From positions 1,085,906-1,127,540 of the forward strand of contig BFEA01000464.1 of NCBI GenBank assembly GCA_003427395.1: a DNA stretch of 41,635 nucleotides, written 5' to 3'. Origin of the DNA: Chara braunii. Lineage: Eukaryota > Streptophyta > Charophyceae > Charales > Characeae. The notes beneath the pieces were generated by a model. It did not search any database. It was not told the origin of the DNA and saw only the letters and a program-made list of their open reading frames with translations. How positions within the stretch are numbered: the first letter of the stretch is position 1; each line of letters opens with the position of its first letter. Both the position numbers and the translations under genes were made by a program. Shown here piece by piece: positions 40,813 to 41,635 of the stretch.

Positions 40813-41091
40813 TTAAGACCCTAGTCATGATGCACAGGAGGACGGACTCACAAAAAACATACACACACAATTGCAAATGAGGCAAACAGCAGATTGAAGA
40901 AAACCAGGTCGAAAAGGGAACAAATAAGAAGAGGAAGAAGGAGAAGCAGAAGACCAGGCAGAATAATGGGACTGTCTCCATCTCTCTGCCTGTGCCTGAG
41001 GTATATCTGTACTATATGTACCATGTCATGCACAGGGACCATCAGAATAGAACCCCGGGCCTCCCACTGTAGCTCAACCAACACCGTCTTT

Positions 41092-41180
41092 CCCCGAACA
41101 CAGCGCACCCTCATTTTGGCTGTATCTGGCCGGAAATATAACTCGTATACGTTCATTTTTAGGGTGCGTTATGTTCGGGG
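41092..41180. repeat. Hairpin family, copy 3
   Basis: CCCCGAACACAGCGCACCCT (41092-41111) pairs with its inverted partner ending at 41180, whose complement begins CCCCGAACATAACGCACCCT. The inner segment CATTTTGGCTGTATCTGG aligns with CATTCTAGCGGTATCTAG of copy 1. The outer CTACC..TCTTC part is only partly kept on the left arm. Confidence 0.68.
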
Positions 41181-41295
41181 GACTACAGCTGTGCTGATCT
41201 GTCTACATATTTGTTGTGCTGAGCTGGGGGACAAGTAGTACGTGGGTTGCCAACCTTGCACCAACTGATCTCCGCGGGGAGGTTGAACCGTTGAG

Positions 41296-41371
41296 GCCCA
41301 GGAGAATCGAACCTGCGACCTCCCGTTGCTAAGCCAGAGGTCAGGTTTACCCCATTGAGCTACCACGCTCG
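41296..41371 (-). other. tRNA-like SINE head with Pol III A and B boxes
   Basis: On the minus strand TAGCTCAATGGG (41351-41362) fits the A box and GGTTCGATTC (41304-41313) fits the B box. GACCTC..GAGGTC can form an anticodon-arm-like stem between them. The acceptor and T stems do not pair properly, so this is not a working tRNA gene. It looks like the head of a tRNA-derived SINE read leftwards; the tail could not be placed. Confidence 0.55.
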
Positions 41372-41596
41372 ACTTGCCGGTGCAAAGGAACGGAGGCGCC
41401 GCCTACAATGCGTTCTATTGAAATCGGACAGACAGAGAGCGTGCGCTGCGAGGCGAGGCGAGGCGAGGCGACCAGCAGGACTGTGGTCATGTGGACCACC
41501 AACTTGAAGAATGTGGTCGTGTGGCGACTGATGCAGCGAGCCCCGAACTGCACTTTTACCGAAAAGCCCAGTGCAGTACTCCTAACGTGCATCCCT

Positions 41597-41629
<33 letters not shown>

Positions 41630-41635
41630 GAGAGG
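41372..41635. other. No gene seen; short tandem and microsatellite at the window edge
   Basis: GCGAG repeats in tandem at 41449-41470 and a (CT)n(CA)n tract occupies 41597-41630. Nothing else was recognised. Confidence 0.7.

Noticed and set aside
41296-41371. A functional tRNA gene on the minus strand.
   Set aside because: Pol III boxes are present, but acceptor and T stems do not pair; kept as a tRNA-derived SINE head.

Overview
The window is eukaryotic and almost entirely made of transposable elements. The pointers are a Ty3/gypsy element primed by an initiator-Met-tRNA-type primer binding site, a LINE with a zf-RVT-type zinc knuckle, a PIF/Harbinger transposase, a Mutator-like element with an 11-bp target duplication, several MITEs, long microsatellites and two assembly gaps. 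This mix suggests a repeat-rich green-lineage genome. A streptophyte alga such as Chara is my best guess, but the sequence does not prove it. I found no convincing host gene.

Layout: 1-12266 is a gypsy element entered inside its 5' LTR: gag, protease, RT-RNase H, a separate integrase ORF that starts with a PHD-like zinc finger, one or two extra 3' ORFs, then the 3' LTR with a 412-base gap. It is decayed by nonsense codons, frameshifts and a mutated RT active site. 12311-18500 is a nest of small elements: a long-TIR element holding a U2 snRNA-like fragment, a GAT microsatellite, a MITE at 15516-16064, a poly-A SINE-like copy and several strong hairpins. 18514-23810 is a second, related gypsy relic in the order ORF with a membrane segment, LTR, gag, protease. 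It breaks off before RT.

23881-27232 holds the most interesting structure: two tandem copies of a non-coding unit, each with a complete type III hammerhead ribozyme motif on the minus strand, a tRNA-like stretch and a (CA)n tract. The arrangement recalls plant retrozymes and the hammerhead-bearing SINE-like elements of schistosomes. An AT-rich foldback has inserted into one unit and not the other.

29443-31382 is a Harbinger transposase relic with its right terminal repeat. 31521-34300 has two SINE-like copies and a nested foldback. 34690-36980 is the 3' half of a LINE. 38180-39692 is a Mutator-like element packed with other repeats, including a LINE fragment. 40194-40812 has piggyBac-style ends (TTAA, then CCC). 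41296-41371 is a tRNA-like head. A roughly 110-bp hairpin family occurs at 16386, 37403 and 41092.

No genes here form a host pathway. The link between parts is mobilisation: the Harbinger transposase and the 15516 MITE share terminal sequence, and the gypsy and LINE enzymes are the kind that could have moved the non-autonomous retroelements. All positions, identities and structures were read by eye; nothing was computed or searched.
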